The notes under the pieces: generated by a model
What the model was told of the DNA's origin: nothing
Database searches by the model: none
Seen by the model: the letters and a program-made list of their open reading frames with translations, nothing else
Source of the DNA: Romboutsia sp. 13368
GTDB lineage: Bacteria > Bacillota > Clostridia > Peptostreptococcales > Peptostreptococcaceae
Direction: 5' to 3'
DNA length: 8,995 bases
Assembly (NCBI RefSeq): GCF_018336475.1
Contig: NZ_CP048741.1
Coordinates: 93,760 to 102,754, forward strand
Position numbers and translations under genes: made by a program
Shown: one piece after another, positions 1 to 8,046 of the stretch
Layout of the letters: each line of letters opens with the position of its first letter
How positions within the stretch are numbered: the first letter of the stretch is position 1

Positions 1-65
1 TTCAAAGTTATTTATATTGGGTAAAATATGTAAAAATATTAAAAATCTAATTTAAAATAAGAGAA

Positions 66-93
66 TTAATATTAATATAGTTAATTTTATAAT
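66..93 (+). promoter_or_regulatory. Candidate sigma-A promoter for uvrBA
   Basis: A perfect -10 hexamer TATAAT lies at 88-93. A weak -35, TTAATA (4 of 6 matches to TTGACA), lies at 66-71 with a 16-base spacer. It sits 45 bases before the uvrB TTG start, on the correct strand. The background is so AT-rich that a TATAAT can occur by chance, so this is inference. A 12-base perfect palindrome, ATTAATATTAAT (65-76), overlaps the -35. I see no GAAC...GTTC-type LexA/SOS box between 1 and 138, although uvrBA is LexA-controlled in many Firmicutes. Confidence 0.35.
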
Positions 94-123
94 AGGATTA
101 TATTTATTAAGATAGGTTGAAAT

Positions 124-130
124 AAAGGAG
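124..130 (+). promoter_or_regulatory. uvrB ribosome binding site (decides the start)
   Basis: AAAGGAG at 124-130 is a good Shine-Dalgarno match. It lies 8 bases before TTG at 139. The upstream in-frame GTG at 130 begins with the last G of this same motif, so it cannot be served by it. The site therefore argues for TTG 139 as the uvrB start. Confidence 0.8.
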
Positions 131-138
131 TGAGATAT

Positions 139-2109
139 TTGGATTTTGAATTAAAATCAGAGTTTAAGCCAACGGGAGACCAGCCACAAGCTATAAAGTC
201 TATAGTAAGTGCTATAAATAATAATGAAAAATATTCAACATTATTAGGAGTTACAGGGTCAGGTAAAACATTTACAATGGCAAATATAATTCAAGAAGTA
301 AAAATGCCAACTTTAATACTTGCTCATAATAAAACCTTAGCGGCTCAACTTTACAGTGAATTTAAAGAGTTTTTTCCTGATAATGCAGTAGAATACTTTG
401 TAAGTTATTATGACTATTATCAGCCAGAGGCATATGTAGCACATAGTGATACATATATAGAAAAAGATGCAAGTATAAATGATGAAATAGATAAATTACG
501 CCATTCAGCAACTGCTGCAATATTAGAGAGAGATGATGTAATAATAATATCTTCTGTATCATGTATATATGGTTTAGGGGATCCAGAAGATTATAGAAAA
601 CTTATGCTATCATTAAGACCAGGAATGGAAAGAGATAGAGATGATATTATAAAGAAGTTAATTGAAATACAGTACGAAAGAAATGATATTAACTTCACAC
701 GTGGAACATTTAGAGTAAGAGGAGATATATTAGAAATATTCCCAGCTAGTAATGATGAAAGAGCTATAAGAATTGAATTTTTTGGTGATGAAATAGATAG
801 AATAACTGAAATAGATTATGTTACTGGAAAAATTGTAGGAACTAGAAATCATGTTGTTATATTCCCTGCATCACACTATGTAACGACGCCAGAAAGAATT
901 GAAACTGCTGTTGTAGAAATAGAAAAAGAGTTAGATGATAGAGTAAAGTCATTTAAAGATGATGACAAACTATTAGAAGCACAAAGAATAGAACAAAGAA
1001 CTAAATATGATATAGAAATGCTTAAAGAAATAGGATTTTGCCAAGGTATAGAAAATTATTCTAGACATATAACTGGGAGAAAACCAGGAGAAAAGCCATA
1101 TACATTGATGGACTTTTTCCCAGATGATTACTTAATAATAGTAGATGAATCACATGTAACAATTCCTCAAGTTAGAGGAATGTATGCTGGAGATAGATCA
1201 AGAAAAACATCACTTATAGATAATGGATTTAGATTACCTTCTGCTTATGATAATAGACCATTAAATTTTGATGAATTTGAAGAGAATATTAATCAAATAC
1301 TATTTGTAACAGCCACACCAGGGCCATATGAATTAGAACATTCTACAACTATAGCAGAACAAATAATAAGACCTACAGGACTACTTGACCCTATTGTTGA
1401 AGTTAGACCTATAAATAACCAAATAGATGATTTAGTAGTAGAAATAAATAAGATTATAGAAAAGAATGAAAGAGTTTTAATAACTACTCTTACTAAAAAA
1501 ATGAGTGAGGATTTAACTAACTATTTAAAAGAAATAGGAATTAAGGTTAAGTATTTACATTCAGATATAGATACTTTAGAAAGAGTAGAAATAATAAGAG
1601 ATTTAAGACTTGGAAAGTTTGATGTATTAGTAGGGATAAACTTACTTAGAGAAGGTCTAGATATACCAGAGGTTTCTTTAGTTGCTATACTTGATGCAGA
1701 TAAAGAAGGTTTTTTACGTTCGGAAACATCTTTAATACAAACAATAGGTAGAGCAGCGAGAAACTCAGAAGGTAAGGTTATAATGTATGCTGATAAGATA
1801 ACTAGATCAATGGAAAATGCTATATCTGAAACAAAGAGAAGAAGAGAAATACAGATGTTATATAATGAAGAACATAATATAACACCTACAACTATCAAGA
1901 AAAAAGTAAGAGATGCTATAGAGGCTACTGTAGTAGCAGATGAAGAAACTATTTATGGAATAAAAGAGACAGATAATATAGATGAAATCAAAGAAAATAT
2001 AGCAGCACTTCAAGCTGAAATGATGGAAGCAGCACAAAACTTACAGTTTGAAAGAGCAGCAGAACTTAGGGATAAAATAAAACAACTTGAGGAAAGGATA
2101 AATAGTTAG
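139..2109 (+). CDS. uvrB: UvrB, excinuclease ABC subunit B
   Basis: UvrB is the damage-verifying, helicase-fold ATPase of bacterial nucleotide excision repair. UvrA loads it at lesions, and it then recruits UvrC. From the TTG start the protein is 656 residues, the usual family length. Visible features: an N-terminal GDQPQAI segment; Walker A GVTGSGKT (37-44); the beta-hairpin that locks one DNA strand, starting at YYDYYQPEAY (about 90-99); helicase motif II DESH (336-339); motif VI QTIGRAAR (534-541); and a C-terminal UVR domain (FERAAELRDKI at 637-647) that pairs with the matching domain of UvrC. No motif is missing and the frame is intact. The start was chosen by RBS spacing; GTG at 130 would add three residues (MRY). 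The stop directly abuts the uvrA ATG, indicating a uvrBA operon with coupled translation. Identity is very secure. Confidence 0.98.
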   Translation: MDFELKSEFKPTGDQPQAIKSIVSAINNNEKYSTLLGVTGSGKTFTMANIIQEVKMPTLILAHNKTLAAQLYSEFKEFFPDNAVEYFVSYYDYYQPEAYVAHSDTYIEKDASINDEIDKLRHSATAAILERDDVIIISSVSCIYGLGDPEDYRKLMLSLRPGMERDRDDIIKKLIEIQYERNDINFTRGTFRVRGDILEIFPASNDERAIRIEFFGDEIDRITEIDYVTGKIVGTRNHVVIFPASHYVTTPERIETAVVEIEKELDDRVKSFKDDDKLLEAQRIEQRTKYDIEMLKEIGFCQGIENYSRHITGRKPGEKPYTLMDFFPDDYLIIVDESHVTIPQVRGMYAGDRSRKTSLIDNGFRLPSAYDNRPLNFDEFEENINQILFVTATPGPYELEHSTTIAEQIIRPTGLLDPIVEVRPINNQIDDLVVEINKIIEKNERVLITTLTKKMSEDLTNYLKEIGIKVKYLHSDIDTLERVEIIRDLRLGKFDVLVGINLLREGLDIPEVSLVAILDADKEGFLRSETSLIQTIGRAARNSEGKVIMYADKITRSMENAISETKRRREIQMLYNEEHNITPTTIKKKVRDAIEATVVADEETIYGIKETDNIDEIKENIAALQAEMMEAAQNLQFERAAELRDKIKQLEERINS

Positions 2110-4935
2110 ATGGAAGATAAAATTATAATAAAAGGTGCCAAAGAGCACAATCTAAAAAATGTAGACTTAGAACTTCCAAGAAATAAATTTATAGTATTTA
2201 CCGGATTATCAGGTTCTGGTAAGTCTTCACTAGCATTTGACACTATATATGCAGAAGGTCAAAGAAGATATGTAGAGAGTTTATCTGCATATGCTAGACA
2301 GTTTTTAGGTCAGATGGAGAAACCAAATGTGGAATATATAGAAGGATTGTCTCCAGCAATATCAATAGACCAAAAAACTACATCTAAAAACCCGCGTTCA
2401 ACAGTAGGTACTGTTACAGAAATATATGACTACTTAAGATTATTATTTGCTAGAGTAGGAGAAGTACACTGTGCTATCTGTGGTGAAAAAATAAGTCAAA
2501 TGACTATACAAGAGATAGTAGATAAAATGATGGATTTTCCAGAAAGAACAAAGTTACAGATACTATCACCTGTAGTTAGGGGACAAAAGGGTACTCATAA
2601 GAAATTAATTGAAAATATAAAAAAAGAAGGCTTTGTTAGAATAAGAGTAAATGGTGAAAATCACGAAGTTACTGATGATATAGATTTAAGTAAAAATAAA
2701 AAACATAATATAGAAGTTGTTGTAGATAGAATAATAATAAAAGATGGTATAGAATCTAGACTTACAGACTCTATAGAAACTGCCGTAAAGTTATCTGATG
2801 GACTTGTTATAGCTCAAATAATAGATGGAGAAGAAATACTTTATTCAACTAAATTTGCATGTCCTGAACATGGAATAGGAATAGAAGAATTATCACCAAG
2901 AATGTTCTCGTTCAATGCGCCATTTGGAGCTTGTGAAACATGTAATGGACTTGGAGAAAGTAAAGAAGTAGACCCTGATTTAGTAATTCCAAATAAAGAA
3001 TTATCTATAAAACAAGGTGCAATAGCTGCATGGGGTTCAGTAGGAGTAAATGATGATACCTATTATAGTAAGATGGTACAAAGCTTAGCTGAAAAGTTTA
3101 ATGTATCTATAGAAACTCCATTCAAAGATTTACCAGAGGATTTTGTACAAGAGTTACTTTATGGAATTAATAACACTATTGTACAGTTTGTATATGAATC
3201 AAAATATGGTGGAAGAAGAGAATATCAGGCCTATTATGAAGGTGTTATACCTAACTTAGAAAGAAGATATAATGAAACTAGCTCTGAATATACTAGAGAT
3301 AAAATTGAAGAATATATGTCAGAAACTCCTTGTCCAAAGTGTAAAGGAGCAAGACTAAAAAGAGAAGTATTATCAGTTTTAGTTGATGGCAAAAATATAA
3401 TGGATGTTACAGATTTTTCTGTTAATGAACTTATAGAATATATAGAAAATATAAAATTAAACGAAAAACAAAAGTTTATAGCTCATGAAATTTTAAAAGA
3501 GATAAAAGGAAGAGCAATTTTCTTAAGAGATGTTGGATTAGATTACTTAAACTTATCAAGAAAAGCAGGGACATTATCAGGAGGAGAAGCTCAGCGTATA
3601 AGACTTGCTACTCAGATTGGTTCTGCTCTTGTTGGAGTTTTATATGTGCTTGATGAACCGAGTATAGGACTTCATCAAAGAGATAACGATAGACTTATAA
3701 AAACATTAAGACACTTAACGGATATTGGAAATACTCTTATAGTTGTAGAACATGATGAAGATACAATGAGAGAATGTGATTATATAGTTGATATTGGACC
3801 AGGTGCAGGAATACATGGTGGAAATATAGTAGCTGAAGGAACTTTAAATGAAATACTAGATAATGAAGATTCTATAACAGGTCAATATTTAAGTGGTAAA
3901 AAGGAAATACAGATACCAGAAATAACTAGAGAAGGAAATGGAAACTTTATAGAAGTAGTTAAAGCAAAAGAAAATAACTTAAAAAATATAAATGTAAAAT
4001 TCCCTTTAGGTAAATTTACTTGTATAACTGGGGTATCAGGCTCAGGAAAGAGTACATTAATAAATGATATATTATATAAAGGTATAGCAAGTAAAATAAA
4101 TAGACTTAGAGATAGGCCAGGAAAGCATAAAGAAATAAAAGGTATAGAAAATATAGATAAAATAATAAATATAGACCAAAGCCCAATAGGAAGAACACCT
4201 CGTTCTAATCCTGCTACTTATACTGGTGTATTTGATATGATAAGAGATTTATTTGCATCAACTAATGAAGCTAAAGCTAGAGGATATCAAAAGGGTAGAT
4301 TTAGCTTTAATATAAAAGGTGGTAGATGTGAAGCTTGTAAGGGTGATGGAATAATAAAAATAGAAATGCACTTCTTACCAGATGTTTACGTACCTTGTGA
4401 GGTATGTAAAGGCGAAAGATATAATAGAGAAACATTACAAGTTAAATATAAAGACAAAACTATAGCTGATGTATTAGATATGAATGTAGAAGAAGCTCTT
4501 AAATTCTTTGAAAATATACCTAATATAAAAAGAAAGCTAGAAACATTAATGGACGTTGGACTTTCATATATTAAGTTAGGACAACCATCTACTCAGTTAT
4601 CTGGTGGAGAAGCACAAAGAATAAAACTTGCTACAGAGCTTAGCAAAAGATCTACAGGAAAGACATTATATATATTAGATGAACCAACAACAGGTCTTCA
4701 TATGGCAGATGTAGATAAACTAATTCAAGTTCTTCAAAGACTAGCTGATACAGGAAATACTATAGTAGTTATAGAACATAATTTAGATGTAATAAAAACT
4801 TGTGATTATATAATTGACTTAGGTCCAGAAGGTGGAGATAAAGGTGGTAAAATAGTTGCTACAGGAACACCAAGAGAAGTTTCTAAAGTAGAAGGTTCTT
4901 ATACTGGAATGTTTTTAAAAAAATATTTTAAATAG
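2110..4935 (+). CDS. uvrA: UvrA, excinuclease ABC subunit A
   Basis: UvrA is the dimeric ABC-type ATPase that scans DNA for bulky lesions and delivers UvrB. The 941-residue length is typical. Two ABC modules are visible. Module 1 has Walker A GLSGSGKS (32-39), signature LSGGEAQR (489-496) and Walker B LDEP (514-517). Module 2 has Walker A GVSGSGKS (641-648), signature LSGGEAQR (830-837) and Walker B LDEP (856-859). Zinc-binding cysteines appear as CAIC (121-124), CPEH...CETC (251-254, 275-278; His replaces one Cys), CPKC (408-411) and the DNA-binding C-terminal finger CEAC...CEVC (740/743 and 763/766, 19 residues between pairs). The ATG follows the uvrB TAG with no spacer. A modest RBS, AAAGGA at 2093-2098, lies inside the end of uvrB, 11 bases before the ATG, consistent with translational coupling. 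An intrinsic terminator follows the stop by 3 bases. Confidence 0.98.
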   Translation: MEDKIIIKGAKEHNLKNVDLELPRNKFIVFTGLSGSGKSSLAFDTIYAEGQRRYVESLSAYARQFLGQMEKPNVEYIEGLSPAISIDQKTTSKNPRSTVGTVTEIYDYLRLLFARVGEVHCAICGEKISQMTIQEIVDKMMDFPERTKLQILSPVVRGQKGTHKKLIENIKKEGFVRIRVNGENHEVTDDIDLSKNKKHNIEVVVDRIIIKDGIESRLTDSIETAVKLSDGLVIAQIIDGEEILYSTKFACPEHGIGIEELSPRMFSFNAPFGACETCNGLGESKEVDPDLVIPNKELSIKQGAIAAWGSVGVNDDTYYSKMVQSLAEKFNVSIETPFKDLPEDFVQELLYGINNTIVQFVYESKYGGRREYQAYYEGVIPNLERRYNETSSEYTRDKIEEYMSETPCPKCKGARLKREVLSVLVDGKNIMDVTDFSVNELIEYIENIKLNEKQKFIAHEILKEIKGRAIFLRDVGLDYLNLSRKAGTLSGGEAQRIRLATQIGSALVGVLYVLDEPSIGLHQRDNDRLIKTLRHLTDIGNTLIVVEHDEDTMRECDYIVDIGPGAGIHGGNIVAEGTLNEILDNEDSITGQYLSGKKEIQIPEITREGNGNFIEVVKAKENNLKNINVKFPLGKFTCITGVSGSGKSTLINDILYKGIASKINRLRDRPGKHKEIKGIENIDKIINIDQSPIGRTPRSNPATYTGVFDMIRDLFASTNEAKARGYQKGRFSFNIKGGRCEACKGDGIIKIEMHFLPDVYVPCEVCKGERYNRETLQVKYKDKTIADVLDMNVEEALKFFENIPNIKRKLETLMDVGLSYIKLGQPSTQLSGGEAQRIKLATELSKRSTGKTLYILDEPTTGLHMADVDKLIQVLQRLADTGNTIVVIEHNLDVIKTCDYIIDLGPEGGDKGGKIVATGTPREVSKVEGSYTGMFLKKYFK

Positions 4936-4938
4936 ACA

Positions 4939-4978
4939 AAAGCCATATCTAATTTATAGATATGGCTTTACTTTTATT
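4939..4978 (+). terminator. Intrinsic terminator of uvrBA
   Basis: A perfect 13-bp stem pairs 4939-4951 (AAAGCCATATCTA) with 4957-4969 (TAGATATGGCTTT). It has a 5-base loop and is followed by the T-rich tract ACTTTTATT. The hairpin begins 3 bases after the uvrA stop, a classical position. On the minus strand the stem is followed by TTTTGTCTATTT, so weak bidirectional activity is possible. There is, however, no minus-strand gene nearby that needs it. Confidence 0.92.
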
Positions 4979-5003
4979 CAGCTTTTGCTTCATTACTTTT
5001 TAA

Positions 5004-5156
5004 TTAGCTATAAATCTATATGAAGATGGTCAAATAGATGTAGTAGGATTAAATTCTGACTATGTTGATAAATATAAAGATAGTAAAGAATTCCATACTA
5101 GTGGAGATGGATCAGTATTTATATTACAAGTAAATGGTGGAAACAATAATAAATAA
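5004..5156 (+). pseudogene. Remnant of an oligopeptide ABC transporter solute-binding protein (OppA/SBP_bac_5-like)
   Basis: An open frame from 5004 to the TAA at 5154-5156 encodes 50 residues, including AINLYEDGQIDVVGL, NSDYVDKYKDSKEF and GSVFILQVNG. By recollection of the family, this pattern (a lone 'LY..GQ(I/L)DVVGL', then 'YVDKYK...EF', then 'VF.LQ.N') is the internal segment of extracytoplasmic peptide-binding proteins of the OppA/DppA type, which deliver peptides to an Opp/Dpp permease. Such proteins exceed 500 residues. Here there is no ATG/GTG/TTG start, no RBS and no lipoprotein signal. An in-frame stop (TAA 5001-5003) lies directly before the segment, and the frame ends soon after QVNG. 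I see no continuation in other frames. It lies between the uvrA terminator and uvrC, with no transporter genes beside it. The best reading is a decayed relic of a deleted gene or of an inserted gene copy. The family assignment is from memory of sequence pattern and untested. Confidence 0.62.
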
Positions 5157-5280
5157 TTAAGTAAAAATGAGTAACTAACATATTAAAAAATGAGTTATTA
5201 AAATTAAATAAAAAATATTGAGTATATGATTAATTTTAAATACAACTAGATATGGGTAAAATAAACAATACTTATATATT
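5157..5280. other. AT-rich intergenic stretch upstream of uvrC
   Basis: No gene is visible here. The stretch holds two copies of the 10-mer AAAAATGAGT (5163-5172 and 5186-5195). It also holds a perfect 10-bp inverted repeat, TTAAAATTAA/TTAATTTTAA (5198-5207 and 5230-5239, 22-base loop), which surrounds the candidate uvrC -35 element. All are made almost wholly of A and T, so chance occurrence is quite possible. No riboswitch-like or LexA-like motif was recognised. Confidence 0.4.
5218..5246 (+). promoter_or_regulatory. Weak candidate promoter for uvrC-hprK
   Basis: TTGAGT (5218-5223) and TACAAC (5241-5246) are separated by 17 bases. Each matches 4 of 6 positions of the sigma-A consensus. They lie 48 bases before the uvrC start. 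A promoter is expected here because a strong terminator closes the uvrBA transcript upstream. The exact hexamers are uncertain. Confidence 0.3.
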
Positions 5281-5286
5281 GGAGGT
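5281..5286 (+). promoter_or_regulatory. uvrC ribosome binding site
   Basis: GGAGGT at 5281-5286 is a near-consensus Shine-Dalgarno sequence. It lies 7 bases before TTG 5294 and supports that non-ATG start. Confidence 0.88.
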
Positions 5287-5293
5287 AAAATAA

Positions 5294-7108
5294 TTGTTTG
5301 ACATACAAGAACATTTAAAACAACTACCAGATGACCCTGGTGTTTATTTAATGAAAGATAAATTTGATAATATCATATATGTTGGAAAGGCAAAAGTATT
5401 AAAGAATAGAGTTAGACAATACTTTCAATCTTCCAAAAATCATTCATCTAAAGTAAAATCTATGGTTAAAAATATAGAAAAGTTTGAATACATAATTACT
5501 GATTCTGAATTAGAAGCTTTAATATTAGAATGTAACTTAATTAAAAAATATAAACCAAAGTACAATGTTTTATTAAGAGATGATAAAACATATCCATATA
5601 TAAAGGTCACAACTAATGAAGACTTTCCTAGGGTATTAAAGGTTAGAAAAGTTATAAAAGATAAAGCTAGATATTTTGGACCTTATACTAATACAACTGC
5701 AGTTAATGATACATTAGAGATACTAAAAAATACATATCCAATAAGAACATGTAATATAGATATAGATAAGGCTATAAAAAATAAAATGAGACCTTGCTTA
5801 AATATGCATATAAAAAGGTGTGTAGGACCTTGTACTGGAGAGATAAGTAAGGAAGAATATAATAAAATGATAGAAGAAATAATATTATTTTTATCAGGTA
5901 AAGAAGAGAAATTAATAGATATATTAAAAGAAAAAATGAATAAATGTGCAATGGATTTTAATTTCGAAGAGGCAGCAATATATAGAGATAAGATAAAAAG
6001 CTTAGAAGATATGATGGAAAAACAAAAAATTGATTCATCTGCATCAGATTTAAATCAAGATGTTATTGCAATGGCTAGAGCATATGATGAAGCTTGTGTT
6101 CAAGTATTCTTTGTTAGAAATGGTAAGATAGTAGGTAGAGAACATTTTATACTTGAGGGTGTTATGGATAGCAATAGAGAATCTATACTAGGCTCATTTG
6201 TTAAACAGTTCTATATGGAACAAGAATATATACCTAAAGAAATAATAATAGAAGATGAAATAGAAGATAGTTTTATATTAGAAGAGTGGTTATCAACTAA
6301 AAAAGGTCAGAAGGTAACTATAAGAGTTCCTCAAAAAGGTGAGAAGAAAAGTTTAATTGAAATGGTACGTAAAAATGCAATGGAGTATTTAGAAAAGTTC
6401 TCTGATATGAATAAAAGAAAATATGAAAAGAGTATTGGAGCGTTAGAAGAGTTAAAGCAAATTCTTAACTTAGAAGATATACCTAAGAGAATAGAATCTT
6501 TTGATATATCAAATATTCAAGGTGTTGATTCTATCGGTTCCATGGTTGTTTTCACAAATGGAAAAAAAGATAAAAAAGAGTATAGACGATATAAAATAAA
6601 AACTGTTATAGGACCTAATGACTATGATTCGATGGCTGAAATAGTTGAGAGAAGATTAAAATATGGGGATTTTCCAGATTTAATGTTATTAGATGGAGGA
6701 AAAGGACAAGTTAGTGCTGTAAAAAAGGTTCTAGATAAGTATAATGTAGAAATACCTCTTTGGGGGATGTATAAAGACGATAAACATAGAACTAAAGGAC
6801 TTATTTCCCAGGAAAAAGAGATAGAGCTAGATAAAACTTCTAATTTGTATAGATTTGTCGCAAGTATTCAAGAAGAAGTTCATAATTATGCTATAACATA
6901 TCATAGAAGCCTTAGAAATAAATCTTTGACAAAATCTGAATTAGATGATATACAAGGAATAGGGGAAAAAAGAAAAAAAGCACTATTAAATCATTTTAAA
7001 GATATAGAAGCTATAAAAAAAGCAACCTTTGAAGAATTATTAGAAGTAGAAGGTATGAATAAAGCTTCTAGTGAAAGTGTTTATAATTATTTTAGAAAGG
7101 GAGATTAA
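5294..7108 (+). CDS. uvrC: UvrC, excinuclease ABC subunit C
   Basis: UvrC is the nuclease of nucleotide excision repair. Its N-terminal half cuts 3' of the lesion and its C-terminal half cuts 5'. The 604 residues match the family size. In order: a GIY-YIG nuclease domain (GVYLM at 16-20, IYVGKAK at 28-34, R39, conserved acidic ELEALILE at 72-79); four cysteines C153, C168, C176 and C180, matching the Fe-S ligand pattern reported for UvrC; a UVR domain that binds UvrB (FEEAAIYRDKI, 224-234); an RNase H-like nuclease domain with candidate catalytic D404 (FDISN), D467 (LLDGGKGQ) and H530 (EEVHNY); and tandem helix-hairpin-helix DNA-binding motifs (GIG at 555-557, EGM at 586-588). The TTG start is chosen from the strong upstream RBS and the correct N-terminus. 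It is separated from uvrBA by a terminator and followed by hprK after 8 bases. Confidence 0.98.
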   Translation: MFDIQEHLKQLPDDPGVYLMKDKFDNIIYVGKAKVLKNRVRQYFQSSKNHSSKVKSMVKNIEKFEYIITDSELEALILECNLIKKYKPKYNVLLRDDKTYPYIKVTTNEDFPRVLKVRKVIKDKARYFGPYTNTTAVNDTLEILKNTYPIRTCNIDIDKAIKNKMRPCLNMHIKRCVGPCTGEISKEEYNKMIEEIILFLSGKEEKLIDILKEKMNKCAMDFNFEEAAIYRDKIKSLEDMMEKQKIDSSASDLNQDVIAMARAYDEACVQVFFVRNGKIVGREHFILEGVMDSNRESILGSFVKQFYMEQEYIPKEIIIEDEIEDSFILEEWLSTKKGQKVTIRVPQKGEKKSLIEMVRKNAMEYLEKFSDMNKRKYEKSIGALEELKQILNLEDIPKRIESFDISNIQGVDSIGSMVVFTNGKKDKKEYRRYKIKTVIGPNDYDSMAEIVERRLKYGDFPDLMLLDGGKGQVSAVKKVLDKYNVEIPLWGMYKDDKHRTKGLISQEKEIELDKTSNLYRFVASIQEEVHNYAITYHRSLRNKSLTKSELDDIQGIGEKRKKALLNHFKDIEAIKKATFEELLEVEGMNKASSESVYNYFRKGD

Positions 7109-7116
7109 GGTATTAC

Positions 7117-8046
7117 ATGAATTCAAATGAAAGAGTATCAATAAGAGATATAGTAAGAGATTTAAATTTAAATATAGTATATATGCCTGAGAATAAAGAT
7201 TACTATGTTTACTCTCAAGATATAAACAGACCAGGATTACAATTTGCAGGGTATTTTGAGGATTTTGCTTATGAAAGAATACAAATCGTTGGTAAAACAG
7301 AGTATAACTATTTTAGTTATATAGATGATGAAAAAAGAAGAGAAGTACTAGATAAATTTTTCGCACATGAAATACCTGTATTAATAGTATCAAGAGATTT
7401 AGAGGTTAAACCTGATGTTATAGAGTTTGCAAAAAAATATGATAGAATAATTTTAAGTACCAAAAGAAATACAACGAGACTTATAAATAGATTATCAAAC
7501 TATCTAGATAATAAACTAGCTCCTCAAACTACAATACATGGAGTTTTAGTTGATATATATGGAATTGGAGTACTTATAAAAGGAGAAAGTAGTATAGGAA
7601 AATCTGAAACTGCTTTAGAATTAGTTCAAAGAGGACATAGACTTGTTGCTGATGATGCTGTTGAAATAAAGAAATTAGATGATAGCTTACTAGTAGGTCA
7701 AGCTCCAGAATTATTAAGGCACTTCATGGAGATAAGAGGATTAGGTATAATTGATATTAAGAGTTTATACGGAGTAGGAGCTACTAAAACATCTAAAATG
7801 ATAGATTTAGTAATCCATCTAGAAGGTTGGGACGAAAATAAATACTATGATAGATTAGGTCTAGATAAAGAGTATGAACAAATACTAGGTGTTAATGTAG
7901 AAAAGCTTGTAGTTCCAGTTAAGCCAGGTAGAAATACAGCTATGGTTTTAGAAGTTGCAGCTATGAACTATAGACAAAGAGGAATGGGATATGACTCTGC
8001 ACAAGAGTTTACTAAAAAACTATCTAGATTAATAGATAAGAAATAA
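7117..8046 (+). CDS. hprK: HPr kinase/phosphorylase
   Basis: HprK is a bifunctional, hexameric cytoplasmic enzyme. It phosphorylates HPr on Ser46 with ATP or pyrophosphate and removes the phosphate by phosphorolysis, setting CcpA-linked carbon catabolite control and PTS sugar uptake. The 309 residues match the family (about 310). The N-terminal domain (about 1-130) is followed by the catalytic domain with TIHG (H141), P-loop GESSIGKS (156-163), the acidic ADDAVE segment (D179, D180) and the family signature MEIRGLGIIDI (204-214). The P-loop reads SSIGKS where I would expect SGVGKS in many homologues; this is conservative. The start is 8 bases after the uvrC stop, with AAGG at 7107-7110 and AAAGGGAG at 7096-7103 as possible RBS, so uvrC and hprK are probably co-transcribed. 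No terminator is seen after its stop, and a convergent ORF begins at the next base. No HPr gene is in the window. Confidence 0.97.
   Translation: MNSNERVSIRDIVRDLNLNIVYMPENKDYYVYSQDINRPGLQFAGYFEDFAYERIQIVGKTEYNYFSYIDDEKRREVLDKFFAHEIPVLIVSRDLEVKPDVIEFAKKYDRIILSTKRNTTRLINRLSNYLDNKLAPQTTIHGVLVDIYGIGVLIKGESSIGKSETALELVQRGHRLVADDAVEIKKLDDSLLVGQAPELLRHFMEIRGLGIIDIKSLYGVGATKTSKMIDLVIHLEGWDENKYYDRLGLDKEYEQILGVNVEKLVVPVKPGRNTAMVLEVAAMNYRQRGMGYDSAQEFTKKLSRLIDKK

Noticed and set aside
130..138. GTG at 130 as the uvrB start
   Set aside because: The GTG overlaps the only Shine-Dalgarno motif, so no RBS could serve it. TTG 139 has correct spacing.
362..562. 66-codon minus-strand ORF inside uvrB
   Set aside because: It lies wholly antisense to conserved UvrB coding sequence. 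Its Leu/His-rich translation is what a shadow frame of AT-rich coding gives, and it has no RBS.
1521..1898. 125-codon minus-strand ORF inside uvrB
   Set aside because: It is antisense to the UvrB helicase motifs. Its Ile/Ser/Leu-rich translation has no recognisable family, so it is a shadow frame.
2860..2943. CPEH instead of CxxC in a UvrA zinc site
   Set aside because: His can serve as a zinc ligand, and I recall CPEHG in other UvrA proteins, so this is not treated as a defect or novelty.
4973..5006. Possible minus-strand 3' end (frame ending EAKAE-stop) facing the uvrA terminator
   Set aside because: Only nine codons are open before an upstream in-frame stop. This is too short to distinguish from chance, although it could explain a bidirectional terminator.
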